Positions 32,503-43,493 are shown, counted from the first letter of the stretch. The stretch is 64,000 nucleotides of DNA from an uncultured Bacteroidota bacterium (GCA_902535165.1 CACASE010000003.1:57550-121549); one strand, 5' to 3'. Notes: generated by a model not told the origin, from the sequence alone. Program-made: numbers and translations.

Positions 32503-32512
32503 AACTTAAATA

Positions 32513-34183
32513 TTAATCTGTTACACATCCTTTTGACGCACTTGATACAAGCTTTGAATATTTATACAAAATACCTGATTTAAATTTTAAATCAGGTTTT
32601 TTCCATGTTTTTTTTCTTAAATCTAATTTTTCCTGTGAAACATTAACATTAATCTCATTTTTTACAGCATCAATAATTACTTCATCCCCATCTTCAATTA
32701 GTGAAATTAATCCACCTTCAGCTGCCTCAGGTGAAATATGTCCAACAACAAAGCCATGAGTACCTCCTGAAAATCTTCCATCAGTAATTAATGCAACGTC
32801 ATTTCCTAGACCTGCACCCATTATTGCTGATGTTGGCTTCAACATTTCAGGCATTCCAGGACCACCTTTAGGGCCTTCGTATCTAATTACAATTACATCA
32901 CCTTTTGAAATTTGATTATTCTTTATTGCACGATTAGCTTCATTTTCTGAATTAAATACTTTTGCATTTCCCTTAAAAATTAAACCTTCTTTTCCAGTTA
33001 TTTTGGCAACTGAACCTTCAGATGCAATGTTTCCATACAATATTCTTATATGTCCAGATGATTTAATAGGATCATCTAAAGGCCTAATTATATCTTGATC
33101 AAAGTTTAAGGATTTAACGTTTTTTAAATTTTCTTCAATTGTTTTTCCAGTAACTGTCATGCAATCATTGTGAAGCATTTTGTTCTCAAGCATGAATTTC
33201 ATAACAGACGGAATTCCTCCAATATTATGTAAATCTTCCATCAGATATTTTCCACTTGGTTTTAAGTTAGCTAAAAATGGCGTTTCATCTGAGATTTTTT
33301 GAAAATCATCTATATTAAAATCAATATTTGCAGTTTTACATATAGCAAGAATATGTAGAACAGCGTTAGTAGATCCACCTAATAATGTTATTAAACGAAC
33401 AGCATTTTCAATTGATTTTTTAGTAATTATATCACTGGGCTTAATATCCTTTTTCATAAGATTAATTATCGATTTGGATATAAGTTCTTTTTCATTTAAT
33501 TTATTAATACTAATTGCTGGATTTGAGGAGTTATATGTAAGTGCCATTCCCATTGCCTCAATTGCTGACGACATCGTATTAGCTGTATACATTCCTCCAC
33601 ACGCCCCTGGTCCCGGACATGCATTGCTTATAATTTCATCATAATCTTCATTAGATAATTTTCCTGACACTTTCTCACCCCAGGCTTCAAAAGCAGATAC
33701 AACATCCAATTTTTTTCCTTTGTAACAACCTGCTGCTATCGTTCCACCATACACAAGTATTGAAGGTCTATTTAATCTTATCATAGCCATTAATGCACCT
33801 GGCATATTTTTATCACATCCAACAACACTGATTAATGAATCATATGACATTCCATTAACTACTGATTCAATTGAATCTGCAATTAAATCTCTTGATGGAA
33901 GAGAGTATTTCATACCATTAGTTCCCATGGAAATCCCATCACTTATTCCGATTGTATTAAATATTAATGGAACAGCTTCATCTTTGTTAATTTTATTTTT
34001 GATTTCTATTGAAAGTTCATTGAGATGCATATTACAAGGATTTCCCTCATATCCAGTGCTTGCTATTCCAACAAATGGCTTGTTAAAATCTTCTTTTTTT
34101 AGACCAATAGCGTGAAGCATCGCTTGAGCAGCTGGCTGTGAACCTTTTTTAGTGATTATTTTGCTATACTTATTAAGCTCCAT
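32513..34183 (-). CDS. ilvD: Dihydroxy-acid dehydratase
   Basis: [66 protein letters not shown]. Confidence 0.95.
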   Translation of the reverse strand: MELNKYSKIITKKGSQPAAQAMLHAIGLKKEDFNKPFVGIASTGYEGNPCNMHLNELSIEIKNKINKDEAVPLIFNTIGISDGISMGTNGMKYSLPSRDLIADSIESVVNGMSYDSLISVVGCDKNMPGALMAMIRLNRPSILVYGGTIAAGCYKGKKLDVVSAFEAWGEKVSGKLSNEDYDEIISNACPGPGACGGMYTANTMSSAIEAMGMALTYNSSNPAISINKLNEKELISKSIINLMKKDIKPSDIITKKSIENAVRLITLLGGSTNAVLHILAICKTANIDFNIDDFQKISDETPFLANLKPSGKYLMEDLHNIGGIPSVMKFMLENKMLHNDCMTVTGKTIEENLKNVKSLNFDQDIIRPLDDPIKSSGHIRILYGNIASEGSVAKITGKEGLIFKGNAKVFNSENEANRAIKNNQISKGDVIVIRYEGPKGGPGMPEMLKPTSAIMGAGLGNDVALITDGRFSGGTHGFVVGHISPEAAEGGLISLIEDGDEVIIDAVKNEINVNVSQEKLDLRKKTWKKPDLKFKSGILYKYSKLVSSASKGCVTD

Positions 34184-34186
34184 TTC

Positions 34187-34213
34187 TAAAAAAAAACTCC
34201 ATGTAAATGGAGT
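34187..34213 (-). promoter_or_regulatory. Terminator-like hairpin in the ilvD leader (candidate attenuator)
   Basis: Minus strand ACTCCAT-TTAC-ATGGAGT followed by T9, then AGAA-ATG of ilvD; TATATTTA box just upstream. Confidence 0.5.
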
Positions 34214-34283
34214 GAATTGTAAATATAGTGTTTATCATAATAAAAGCCGAAATTATCTTCTTATATTCGAAAATAATTTAAAA

Positions 34284-35681
34284 ATGACACCAAATAACTT
34301 ATGCTTAAGCGTGCATCAAAATCAAAGAAATTTCTTTGATTCAAAAAAATCATTTGAATTAAATTATAGGATTAAATCATTAAAAAAGTTAAAAGCAACC
34401 ATAATTAAGTTTGAGAATAATATTGTTGATGCGTTAAAGCTTGATTTGGGTAAAAGTTATGCTGAATCATATATGTCTGAGATTTCGATTATATACAATG
34501 AAATAAACTATGTTTTAAGAAATGTAAAAAAATGGTCTAAAAGGAAAAAGGTTTCATCATCACTATTAAATTTTTTTTCTACAGATTACATCCAGCCTAA
34601 TCCTTATGGTGTAACATTAAATATTTCCCCGTGGAACTATCCATTTCAATTATCAATTTCCCCAATTATCGGGGCTATTTCAGCAGGTAATACAGTTGTT
34701 TTAAAACCTTCAGAACACGCTCCTCATACAACTGCGATTTTAGAAACCATAATTAATGAAGCATTTTCCAGAGGACATGTTGATGTAATAACTGGAGGTC
34801 CAAAAACAGGAAAAAATCTATTAGAATTAAATTGGGACTATATTTTTTTTACTGGAAGTACTGAGATAGGCAAGATTGTGGCATCACAAGCAGCAAAAAC
34901 ATTAACACCTCTAACTCTTGAGTTAGGAGGGAATAATCCTTGTATTGTTGATAAGGATGTTTCAATTGAAATAGCTTCAAAAAGAATAGCGTGGGGAAAA
35001 TTTTTAAACTGCGGTCAAACATGTATTGCCCCGAATTTTATAGCTGTACATGAGGATGTTAAGGATAATTTTATACAAAGTTTAACTAAAGAAATTATCA
35101 CAACTCATGGATTAGATCCAAAAAAAAGTCATTTTTATTCAAAAATCATAAATCTAAATCATGTTGAAAGATTGTCAAAACTTATTAAAGGCTATGACCT
35201 AATCCATGGAGGAAAATATGATAGAAAATTAAATTATTTTGAACCAACAATACTTGAGGTTAAATCTATAAAGGACAAAATTTTAAAAGATGAAATTTTT
35301 GGACCAATTCTTCCTCTTATTTCCTATAAAAATGATGAAGAATTAAATAACATATTGATTGAGTATAAAAATCCTCTAGCTTTTTACATTTTTAGCAATA
35401 GACTTTCTTACGCCAAAAATATTATTAATACTTATTCATTTGGAGGTGGAGCAATCAATGATATCCTTGGACAAATTGTCAACAAAAATCTGCCTTTTGG
35501 AGGTATTGGTAATTCAGGAATAGGAAAGTATCATGGTTATGAATCCTTCAAAACTTTCAGTCATTTTAAACCTTATATAATTAAATCAAATTTTTTCGAT
35601 TTACCATTTAAATATAAGATGAGCCAAAATAGTTTAATCTTTAGAATTACTAAAAGATTATTAAAGCACATTTCAGTTTGA
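34284..35681 (+). CDS. Aldehyde dehydrogenase family protein (class 3-like)
   Basis: NISPWNYPFQLSISP, LELGGNNPCIVDKD, NCGQTCIAPNF, PFGGIGNSGIGKYHGYESFKTFSH. Track start 34152 overlaps ilvD and is unlikely. Confidence 0.88.
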   Translation: MTPNNLCLSVHQNQRNFFDSKKSFELNYRIKSLKKLKATIIKFENNIVDALKLDLGKSYAESYMSEISIIYNEINYVLRNVKKWSKRKKVSSSLLNFFSTDYIQPNPYGVTLNISPWNYPFQLSISPIIGAISAGNTVVLKPSEHAPHTTAILETIINEAFSRGHVDVITGGPKTGKNLLELNWDYIFFTGSTEIGKIVASQAAKTLTPLTLELGGNNPCIVDKDVSIEIASKRIAWGKFLNCGQTCIAPNFIAVHEDVKDNFIQSLTKEIITTHGLDPKKSHFYSKIINLNHVERLSKLIKGYDLIHGGKYDRKLNYFEPTILEVKSIKDKILKDEIFGPILPLISYKNDEELNNILIEYKNPLAFYIFSNRLSYAKNIINTYSFGGGAINDILGQIVNKNLPFGGIGNSGIGKYHGYESFKTFSHFKPYIIKSNFFDLPFKYKMSQNSLIFRITKRLLKHISV

Positions 35682-36403
35682 TGAAGAAGGAGTTTGATAA
35701 AATAGTTCGAATTAGAAGATCTGTAAGACGTTATAAAAAAACAGATATAAACGATGATGATGTTAAAGATTCAATTCTTCATGCTTCATTAGCTCCAAAT
35801 AGCAGTAATTTACAATTGTGGGAGTTTTATCACGTAACATCTGAAAAACTAATGAATAAAATTTCAGAGGCATGCTTTAAACAACCTGCGGCTAGAACTG
35901 CTAATCAATTTGTTGTGATTGTTACAAGAAAAGATTTATGGAATAAAAGAAGAATATTTAATATCAATACAATAAAAAATAAAACTCTTAATGCTAGTGA
36001 TAAGAGTTTGAAAAATAGGGATTTAGCCCTAAAGTATTATAAATATCTCATACCTACTATCTATAGAGAATTTTTTGGATTGCTTGGATATATTAGATAC
36101 ATCAATGCTATGATTATTGGATTATTTAGGCCAATTTATAGACAAGTAACCAATTCTGATATGCGAGTTGTAGCTCATAAAAGTAGTGCATTAGCAGCTC
36201 AAAACTTTATGTTAAGTATGACATCTAAAGGTTATGATACCTGCCCAATGGAGGGGTTTGATTCATTAAGGGTAAAAAGAATTTTATCACTACCCTATTC
36301 TTCAGAAATTAATATGGTTATAAGTTGTGGGATAAGAGATGATAACGGAGTTTACGGAAAACAAATTAGAGTCCCTTTTGATGATATCTACTTTAAGAGA
36401 TAA
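35678..36403 (+). CDS. Nitroreductase family protein
   Basis: RRSVRRYKKTDINDDDV, ASLAPNSSNLQLWEFYHV, AAQNFMLSMTSKGYDTCPMEGFD. Confidence 0.88.
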   Translation: MMKKEFDKIVRIRRSVRRYKKTDINDDDVKDSILHASLAPNSSNLQLWEFYHVTSEKLMNKISEACFKQPAARTANQFVVIVTRKDLWNKRRIFNINTIKNKTLNASDKSLKNRDLALKYYKYLIPTIYREFFGLLGYIRYINAMIIGLFRPIYRQVTNSDMRVVAHKSSALAAQNFMLSMTSKGYDTCPMEGFDSLRVKRILSLPYSSEINMVISCGIRDDNGVYGKQIRVPFDDIYFKR

Positions 36404-36406
36404 AGT

Positions 36407-38335
36407 TTATTTGTAGTTTTTCTTAAAGTTTTCTAACCCTTCAGATAGCCAACTTTGGTAGGTATCAGTATCTGTGTACTGAATTGGTTTGTTAAGAACT
36501 TCAAGATTAGGAGAGAGCAATACATAATAAGGTTGTGAATTGTTTTTAAAATTGATTGTTTGAAAGGCAGACCACTTCTCTCCAACCTTTTTTAAAGTTT
36601 TTTCATTTCCATTCTTGTCAGTAAGGATTATAATTTGATCTTGATTCAAATCTGATCTATCATCAACATAAAGTGAAATTAAAATAAATTCATTGTTAAT
36701 CATATCATAAACTTTCGGTTCTGACCAGGTATTTTCCTCAACTCGTCGGCAATTTGCACATGCCCAACCTGTAAAGTCTAAAAGTATAGGTTTATTATTT
36801 TCTACTGACTCTGATTTCCCTTCATCAAAATCTTTTATACAATTTAATGAAAGAGGACATTCATTATCATCCTGATATACTGAATAAAATTCAGGTGGTA
36901 ATAGCCCACTCAACAAGGAAAGATTTGTATTTGTTGAAAACAATGAACTACTCATGTAAATCCCAACTATAATAAAAAAAGAGGATGATAATATGTAAGA
37001 CAGCTGCTTTGAGGTTCTTAATAAATATAAACCGCATAAAAGAAATAGTAAAACCCATATTCCAATAAATATTTCTCTTTTTAAAATACCCCATTCAAGA
37101 ATAAGATCAACATTAGATAAAAACTTAAATGCCAAAGCTAATTCTACAAAACCCAAAATAACTTTGATTGAATTGGTCCATGACCCCGATTTAGGAAGTT
37201 TATTGATCACATTTGGAAAAAATGCTAGTAGGGTAAACGGAACTGCAAGTGCAACTCCAAATCCTAACATACCATATGTTAAATCAATAGCTCCACCGTC
37301 TGATGTTAAAGTGCCAACTAGTAAGGTACCCAATATTGGTCCAGTACAAGAAAATGAAACTAAACATAATGTTAGTGACATAAAAAAAGTTGAAATTAAT
37401 CCTTTGTATAGATTTGATTTTGAGTCAACGGTATTAGACCAAGAACTTGGAAGAGTAATATCAAAAAGTCCAAATAAAGAAAGTGCAAAAGCAACAAATA
37501 TTGCAAAGAAAATAAAATTTAGTACTGGGCTTGTTGATATTTGATTTAAGATTTCAGGATTAATATTCTCAAGAAAATAAAATGGAATACTAAGGGAAAC
37601 ATAAATAAGTATGATAAAAAATCCGTATGAGCTTGAATATAATTTTGCTTGTTCATTTTTTGTTGAAAAAAATGATACAGTTAGAGGTATCATTGGAAAT
37701 ACACATGGTGTCAATAGAGCTAAAAATCCACCTAATAGACCTAAGATTAAAATGTTAATTCTTCTTGAAAAATTATTTGACATTTCATTCTCATACTCAT
37801 TTACTAAAAGTTCTGAATTTTTTAAATCTAAATTCAAAGAGCTTGAAACTGTAGAGTAGTCAAAAGAAGTTGTATTTATTATTTGTTTATTTGAAAGACT
37901 ATATTCAAGTTTTACATCTTGGAAAATACACACTCGATCATCACAAACTTGATAATATAAGTTTTGAGTTAAGATATCATCTTTATAGTTTCCTTTCAAA
38001 ACAACTTCTTGACTATAAATAACTTCATTGATGAAGTATGATTGATCCATTTGGAATATTGGATCATATTTAGTGATTGGTTTGGGTTCGGAAACTATTG
38101 AAAAAGAGTCAAAAATAGATTCGTCCTCAAAAGCAAATTCAGTAGGCAAAGCTCCACCCTCCTCAAGATTTTGAGAATATAGTCTCCAATTATCCTGAAT
38201 TTTAGCAGTTGTAGATAATATATATGAATTATCTGACTTTTTTTCAACAGAGGTTAACCATTTTATTGGCTCTTGTGAGAAACAAAAAAAAGGAATTAGA
38301 ATAAATAATATTTTTAAATTGATATTTTTAAACAT
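36407..38335 (-). CDS. DsbD-like thiol:disulfide interchange protein with C-terminal thioredoxin domain
   Basis: N-terminal DsbD-alpha-like region, multi-TM DsbD domain (TPCVFPMIPLTVSFF, FSCTGPILGTLL), thioredoxin DFTGWACANCRRVEENTW. Confidence 0.92.
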   Translation of the reverse strand: MFKNINLKILFILIPFFCFSQEPIKWLTSVEKKSDNSYILSTTAKIQDNWRLYSQNLEEGGALPTEFAFEDESIFDSFSIVSEPKPITKYDPIFQMDQSYFINEVIYSQEVVLKGNYKDDILTQNLYYQVCDDRVCIFQDVKLEYSLSNKQIINTTSFDYSTVSSSLNLDLKNSELLVNEYENEMSNNFSRRINILILGLLGGFLALLTPCVFPMIPLTVSFFSTKNEQAKLYSSSYGFFIILIYVSLSIPFYFLENINPEILNQISTSPVLNFIFFAIFVAFALSLFGLFDITLPSSWSNTVDSKSNLYKGLISTFFMSLTLCLVSFSCTGPILGTLLVGTLTSDGGAIDLTYGMLGFGVALAVPFTLLAFFPNVINKLPKSGSWTNSIKVILGFVELALAFKFLSNVDLILEWGILKREIFIGIWVLLFLLCGLYLLRTSKQLSYILSSSFFIIVGIYMSSSLFSTNTNLSLLSGLLPPEFYSVYQDDNECPLSLNCIKDFDEGKSESVENNKPILLDFTGWACANCRRVEENTWSEPKVYDMINNEFILISLYVDDRSDLNQDQIIILTDKNGNEKTLKKVGEKWSAFQTINFKNNSQPYYVLLSPNLEVLNKPIQYTDTDTYQSWLSEGLENFKKNYK

Positions 38336-39582
38336 TGTCCTTTTGTTTTTAATAACCTTCTATCAACTCTCATACCAATAATCCACAAGACTTGATTCTT
38401 AGCATCAGTTAAAAGCCATTTATTTTGTTTTTCAAAAATCGATAATTTTTCATCTTTAAAAAACTTGCTCACCTTTTTTTTTCCATTCATTCCATAAGGA
38501 TAAAAAATGTCACCTTTTTTAAATTTCCTTATTTTCAACGGTGTTGAAACTTTATTGTGTATGCAAATCATATTTTTGGAAGGTTTTTTTGAAAAATTAC
38601 ATTTTTCCAATCTAATCTGAAATGGATGTTTATTTTTACCCAAAGTGAGGTTATATTCTTTAAAATCATTACAACTAATTTTTTTTATCAATATTTTATT
38701 TCTATCAGATAAAATTTCATGTGATTTTGAAGTGATTTTTTTACCGGTTTCTGCGATTAATATTTTTAAAATCTCAGAATTTTTAAAAAAACCGTACTTT
38801 CTAAAGGAAATAAATTCTATAGATTTTAAATTACAATTCTTCCAATTAGATTTTTTAGACTCAATTATTCCATCCTTTCTCTCTATAAAATATTCACTGT
38901 TAATGATTTCTAAATATTTATCAGTATTGACTTTTACTTTATTTGATTCATTTATTAGTCTAATAAAATTTGTTCTATAGCATGGATCAGCTAATTTGAT
39001 TTTAGGAATAATAATATTTCTTATTTTATTTCTTAAATATTTATTTTCAAAGTTTGATTTATCCTCTCTCCACGTTAATTTGTTTTTCTTTGCATAATTT
39101 ACAATATCATCCTTAGTAAATGATAATAGTGGTCTAACTATGGTATTGTTAATTTGTTTAATTCCTGTTAAAGGATTTAGCTTTTTACCTCTGTAAATAT
39201 TTATCAAAATTGTTTCGATATTGTCATCTAAATGATGAGCAGTCATAATGTGCTTATAATTGTATTTTATGCTTAAAAAAGTAAAAAAATCATATCTGAG
39301 TTCTCTTGCTTTTTTTTGAATAGATTTTGAATTTGATAGATCATATGATTTTGAGAAGAATTTTATTTTATTATTAGTGCAATATGTTTTTACAAACGAT
39401 TCATCTTGATCACTGTCTATGCCTCTAAGCATGTAATTAATATGAGCTATTGAAAAATTAATCCCTGATTTAAGCAAAAGATCACATAATACCATACTAT
39501 CAACCCCACCACTTACAGCTGCAATAACATTGTCATTTAAAGGAATGGTTTTTTTAATACTACTAACAAATTTTGAAAGCAT
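38314..39582 (-). CDS. tilS: tRNA(Ile)-lysidine synthetase
   Basis: AAVSGGVDSMVLCDLL PP-loop, TAHHLDDNIETILINIYRG, LRNKIRNIIIP. Confidence 0.93.
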   Translation of the reverse strand: MLSKFVSSIKKTIPLNDNVIAAVSGGVDSMVLCDLLLKSGINFSIAHINYMLRGIDSDQDESFVKTYCTNNKIKFFSKSYDLSNSKSIQKKARELRYDFFTFLSIKYNYKHIMTAHHLDDNIETILINIYRGKKLNPLTGIKQINNTIVRPLLSFTKDDIVNYAKKNKLTWREDKSNFENKYLRNKIRNIIIPKIKLADPCYRTNFIRLINESNKVKVNTDKYLEIINSEYFIERKDGIIESKKSNWKNCNLKSIEFISFRKYGFFKNSEILKILIAETGKKITSKSHEILSDRNKILIKKISCNDFKEYNLTLGKNKHPFQIRLEKCNFSKKPSKNMICIHNKVSTPLKIRKFKKGDIFYPYGMNGKKKVSKFFKDEKLSIFEKQNKWLLTDAKNQVLWIIGMRVDRRLLKTKGQCLKISI

Positions 39583-39594
39583 ATTTCAAAGTTA

Positions 39595-40872
39595 CTATTT
39601 AAGTGATTGAATCATTGGTTCAGCCTTAACCAAACATTCTTCATATTCTTTTTCAGCAATAGATTTATGTGTAATTGCACTTCCTACATTGACAGTAAGC
39701 ATTTTATTACTACTGCTATATACAATGGATCTTATTACAACATTAAAGTCAAAGTCCATTTCCGGATTAATGTATCCAACTGAGCCACTATAAAGCCCTC
39801 TTTTCGTTGATTCAAATTCATCAATTATATTCATCGATTCTATCTTTGGAGCACCTGTCATACTCCCCATAGGAAAAGTTCCTTTTAATATTTCTGATAA
39901 CTTTAATTTTGAACTTACTTTCGCTTCAATTGTTGAAATTAACTGATGAACTCTTTTAAATGTTTTTAAAGTATTTAAACTCTTCACTTTTACTGAACCT
40001 TTTTTTGCAATTCTTGATAAATCGTTCCTAACTAAATCAACAATCATATGATTTTCAGATAATTCTTTTGGACTTGATAATAATTCATTAATATTTTTCT
40101 TGTCCTCCTCAGAACTATCCCCTCTTTTGGCAGTCCCTTTTATAGGTTGACTTATAATATCTTCCCCATTTTTACTCAAGAATCTTTCAGGCGATGATGA
40201 AATTAAAAATAAGTCATTTACCTTTAGGAAGCTGCTCATTGGAGACTTTGTGTAATTATTAAGTTTAACATAAGTATCATAAGGATTAATTTCATCATAT
40301 TCACTAAATAAGTCAAAACAAAAATTCATTTCGTAACAGTCACCTCTAAAAATTCTTTCTTTAATTTTGTTTACCTTATTTATGTATTCACTTTTAGAGT
40401 TTCTTAAATTTAGTTTTACAATACTTGAGTTTTCTGTTTTCTCTTTTTCAGATATTTCATTAAACTTTTTCCAATCATTATCTATTAAATCTTTTTCAAA
40501 TGATAATGCGGTCACAATTTTACCCTTAACAAACCATACAATTTCTGGTTGAAAAAAATATAAATTAGGCATATTTATAAAGTCAATGTTGTCATCATTT
40601 AAAACTTCAATTTCATTTCTTAGATCGTACGTCATATATCCAAAAAGCCAATCTTTTTTTAACTCAAAAAAATTATCAAGTTTTGTAAGAGAATTTTCAG
40701 ATGATTTTATGAAAGATTTAATGCCATATCCACATAATAAATCGTATTTATCAGAATTATTATTTGAATTTAATAGTATAAAATAATCTTGGTCCACTGA
40801 AAAATTTATTAATTTTTCAACAAATTTTTCCTTATTGCTTAATTTATATGATTTTGAGAATCTTTCCAACAT
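39595..40872 (-). CDS. pabB: Anthranilate/para-aminobenzoate synthase component I
   Basis: Chorismate-binding motifs: ISSSPERFL, QPIKGTAKRG, NHMIVDLVRNDLSRIA, FPMGSMTGAPKIESM. Start ATG 40872 or TTG 40869. Confidence 0.88.
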   Translation of the reverse strand: MLERFSKSYKLSNKEKFVEKLINFSVDQDYFILLNSNNNSDKYDLLCGYGIKSFIKSSENSLTKLDNFFELKKDWLFGYMTYDLRNEIEVLNDDNIDFINMPNLYFFQPEIVWFVKGKIVTALSFEKDLIDNDWKKFNEISEKEKTENSSIVKLNLRNSKSEYINKVNKIKERIFRGDCYEMNFCFDLFSEYDEINPYDTYVKLNNYTKSPMSSFLKVNDLFLISSSPERFLSKNGEDIISQPIKGTAKRGDSSEEDKKNINELLSSPKELSENHMIVDLVRNDLSRIAKKGSVKVKSLNTLKTFKRVHQLISTIEAKVSSKLKLSEILKGTFPMGSMTGAPKIESMNIIDEFESTKRGLYSGSVGYINPEMDFDFNVVIRSIVYSSSNKMLTVNVGSAITHKSIAEKEYEECLVKAEPMIQSLK

Positions 40873-40925
40873 TTAAATTTACTTATAATTCGTTTTATAT
40901 ATGGTATATTTGAAGAAAACGAGTC

Positions 40926-41993
40926 ATGAAATATGCTTATGAAGCTGAAAGTTTGTTAAAAAAACTCATTTCTATAAAATCATTTTCATTTTATGAAGAT
41001 AAAACAGCTGATTATATAGAAAAATGGCTTTGTGAAAAGAATATAGATACATTTAGGTCTGTAAATAATATATATGCAATCAATAAGCATTATAACAAAA
41101 ATAAACCATCCATTTTATTGAATTCTCATCATGATACTGTTGAACCCAACTCAGGATATACTATTGATCCTTTTAAGCCAATAGTTAAAGATGAAAAGCT
41201 ATATGGCTTAGGAAGTAATGATGCAGGTATTTCACTATGTTGTTTAATTATGGTTTTTGTTCATTTTTATGATAAAGATGATTTAAACTTTAATTTAATT
41301 CTGTTAGCATCTGCTGAGGAAGAAAAATCTGGAAATAATGGAATCAAGAGTGTAATACCAAAACTACCTAAAATTGATTTAGCAATTATTGGAGAGCCTA
41401 CAAAAATGGATGTAGCAATCGCTGAAAAAGGATTAATAGTTTTTGATTTAATCGTAACGGGAAAATCATCTCATGCTGCACATCATAATGATGAAAACCC
41501 TATATATAAAGCTTCAAAAATTGTAGAACAAATTTCTAAAATTAAATTTCCTAAAAAATCAAAAACTCTTGGTGATGTAAAGCTAACTGTAACACAAATA
41601 AATGCAGGTGTTCAGCATAATGTTGTGCCATCTGAAGTGAATATTGTTTTAGATGCTAGAATTAATGATATGTATTCAAACAATGAAGTTTTTAGTCATC
41701 TAAAAAATCAACTTGATTGTGATGTTATCCCTAGAAATTTAGATCTAAATCCATCATCCATCCCTGAAAATCATCATATAATTAAGGCAGCGGATAATTT
41801 AGGTTTTAAAAAATATGGATCCCCAACTTTATCTGATCAAGCTAAAATTAATATTAAATCTATAAAACTAGGTCCTGGAGATTCTTTAAGATCTCATACA
41901 GCTGATGAGTTTATCTATTTAAGTGAAATTAATGATGGAATAAATAAATATATCTCTTTATTAAATGAGTATGATACAATTACAAGTAAATAA
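40926..41993 (+). CDS. M20-family deacylase (ArgE/DapE-like; possibly acyl-ornithine deacylase)
   Basis: LLNSHHDTVEPN, YGLGSNDAGISL, ASAEEEKSGNNGI, GEPTKMDVAIAEKGL. Confidence 0.85.
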   Translation: MKYAYEAESLLKKLISIKSFSFYEDKTADYIEKWLCEKNIDTFRSVNNIYAINKHYNKNKPSILLNSHHDTVEPNSGYTIDPFKPIVKDEKLYGLGSNDAGISLCCLIMVFVHFYDKDDLNFNLILLASAEEEKSGNNGIKSVIPKLPKIDLAIIGEPTKMDVAIAEKGLIVFDLIVTGKSSHAAHHNDENPIYKASKIVEQISKIKFPKKSKTLGDVKLTVTQINAGVQHNVVPSEVNIVLDARINDMYSNNEVFSHLKNQLDCDVIPRNLDLNPSSIPENHHIIKAADNLGFKKYGSPTLSDQAKINIKSIKLGPGDSLRSHTADEFIYLSEINDGINKYISLLNEYDTITSK

Positions 41994-42011
41994 TAAGGGA
42001 TATTTATAAAT

Positions 42012-43412
42012 TTAGATATGTAAAGGTCTGTTATCTAGAGCTGATAATGCGGCTTCTTTCATTGCTTCAGAATATGTAGGGTGCGGATGACTCATTATAG
42101 AGATGTCTTCACATGAAGCTCTAAACTCCATAGCGGTAACTCCCTCAACAATTAAGTCAGCTGCTCTTGCACCTATTATGTGAACTCCAAGAATTTCATC
42201 GGATTTCTTATCAGCTATAATTTTAACAAAGCCATCTAAATCAGAGCTTGCTCTTGATCTTCCAAGGGCTCTCATTGGAAATTTTCCAACTTTGTAATTT
42301 ACTTCCTCTTTATTTAGTTGTTGTTCTGTTTTTCCTACAGATGAAACTTCTGGCCATGTATAGATCACATTTGGAATTAAATTATAATCTATGTGTGGTT
42401 TCTGGCCTTTTAAAATTTCAGCAACAGCAATCCCCTCTTCCTCAGCTTTATGTGCTAACATTGGCCCATTCACAACATCTCCGATTGCATAAATATTTTC
42501 TGCAGAAGTTTTAAAATGTTTATCTATAATAATTTTTCCAGATTTTTCAGTTTCTACATTAACATTTTCAAGACCAAGTCCTTCAGTGTATGGTTTTCTC
42601 CCAACAGAAACTAAACAATAATCAGAGTCAAAATTTACAATATCTCCATTTTTATTCTTTGCTTTAATATTTACTGAATCTCCACTTCTTTTAACTTCAT
42701 AAACTTCGTGGGAAAGGAAAAAATTAATTTTTTGTTTTTTAAGGACCTTTAATAATTCTTTAGAAATATCTTGATCCATAAAAGGAGTAATTTTATCTGC
42801 ATATTCGATGACAGAAACCTCTGATCCCAATCTTTTATAAACTTGTCCAAGCTCTAATCCAATTACGCCTCCTCCAATAATCACCAAATGTTTTGGAACT
42901 TCCTTTAAGGACAAAGCTTCTGTTGATGTGATGATTCTTTCTTTATCTAATTCTACAAATGGAAGCGAAGTTGGTTTTGATCCTGTTGCAATAATACATT
43001 TATCAAATTTGAGTTTTTCCTTTCCGTCAATATTAATTGAATTATTATCAATAAAGGTAGCTTTACCATAAAAAACTGATATTTTATTTTTATCCATTAA
43101 ATAATCAATTCCTTTAACAGTTTGATTTACAACACTGTTTTTTCGTTCTATCATTTTAGAAAAGTTTAGCTTAATCTCTCCATCTATTTCAATTCCATGA
43201 TTCATGACATTTTTTAATACGTCATCATAGTGATGGGAGGAATCGAGCAAGGATTTAGAAGGAATACATCCAACATTTAAGCATGTACCACCTAAAGAAT
43301 TGTATTTTTCAATAATAGCAGTTTTAAAACCTAATTGAGCTAATCTAATAGCACATACATATCCTCCCGGTCCAGAACCAATTACAACAACATCAAATTT
43401 ATTTTTTGACAT
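42012..43412 (-). CDS. lpdA: Dihydrolipoamide dehydrogenase
   Basis: VVIGSGPGGYVCAIRLAQLG, GGTCLNVGCIPSKSLL, AIGDVVNGPMLAHKAEEEG. ATG 43412 preferred because a TATTTTTG box at 43417-43424 lies inside the track N-extension. Confidence 0.95.
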   Translation of the reverse strand: MSKNKFDVVVIGSGPGGYVCAIRLAQLGFKTAIIEKYNSLGGTCLNVGCIPSKSLLDSSHHYDDVLKNVMNHGIEIDGEIKLNFSKMIERKNSVVNQTVKGIDYLMDKNKISVFYGKATFIDNNSINIDGKEKLKFDKCIIATGSKPTSLPFVELDKERIITSTEALSLKEVPKHLVIIGGGVIGLELGQVYKRLGSEVSVIEYADKITPFMDQDISKELLKVLKKQKINFFLSHEVYEVKRSGDSVNIKAKNKNGDIVNFDSDYCLVSVGRKPYTEGLGLENVNVETEKSGKIIIDKHFKTSAENIYAIGDVVNGPMLAHKAEEEGIAVAEILKGQKPHIDYNLIPNVIYTWPEVSSVGKTEQQLNKEEVNYKVGKFPMRALGRSRASSDLDGFVKIIADKKSDEILGVHIIGARAADLIVEGVTAMEFRASCEDISIMSHPHPTYSEAMKEAALSALDNRPLHI

Positions 43413-43416
43413 ATTA

Positions 43417-43424
43417 CAAAAATA
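43417..43424 (-). promoter_or_regulatory. -7 box TATTTTTG, 4 nt before lpdA ATG
   Basis: TAnnTTTG on the minus strand. Confidence 0.5.
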
Positions 43425-43493
43425 CAAATGTTCGAATTATTATTTAATCCTTTATTACTTTATTTTAAGATGAAAATTCACCATTTTTATAAA

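Noticed and set aside
34152-34283. N-terminal extension of the aldehyde dehydrogenase at 34284-35681
   Set aside because: Overlaps the ilvD 5' end and the hairpin leader; conserved ALDH sequence begins after ATG 34284.
34184-34283. Classical leader-peptide attenuator for ilvD
   Set aside because: The predicted transcript before the hairpin is too short for a peptide rich in Ile/Val/Leu codons; only a non-canonical attenuator is kept as a hypothesis.
37164-37544. 126-aa plus-strand ORF antisense to the DsbD-like gene
   Set aside because: Complement of the transmembrane-coding region; no start context or domain.
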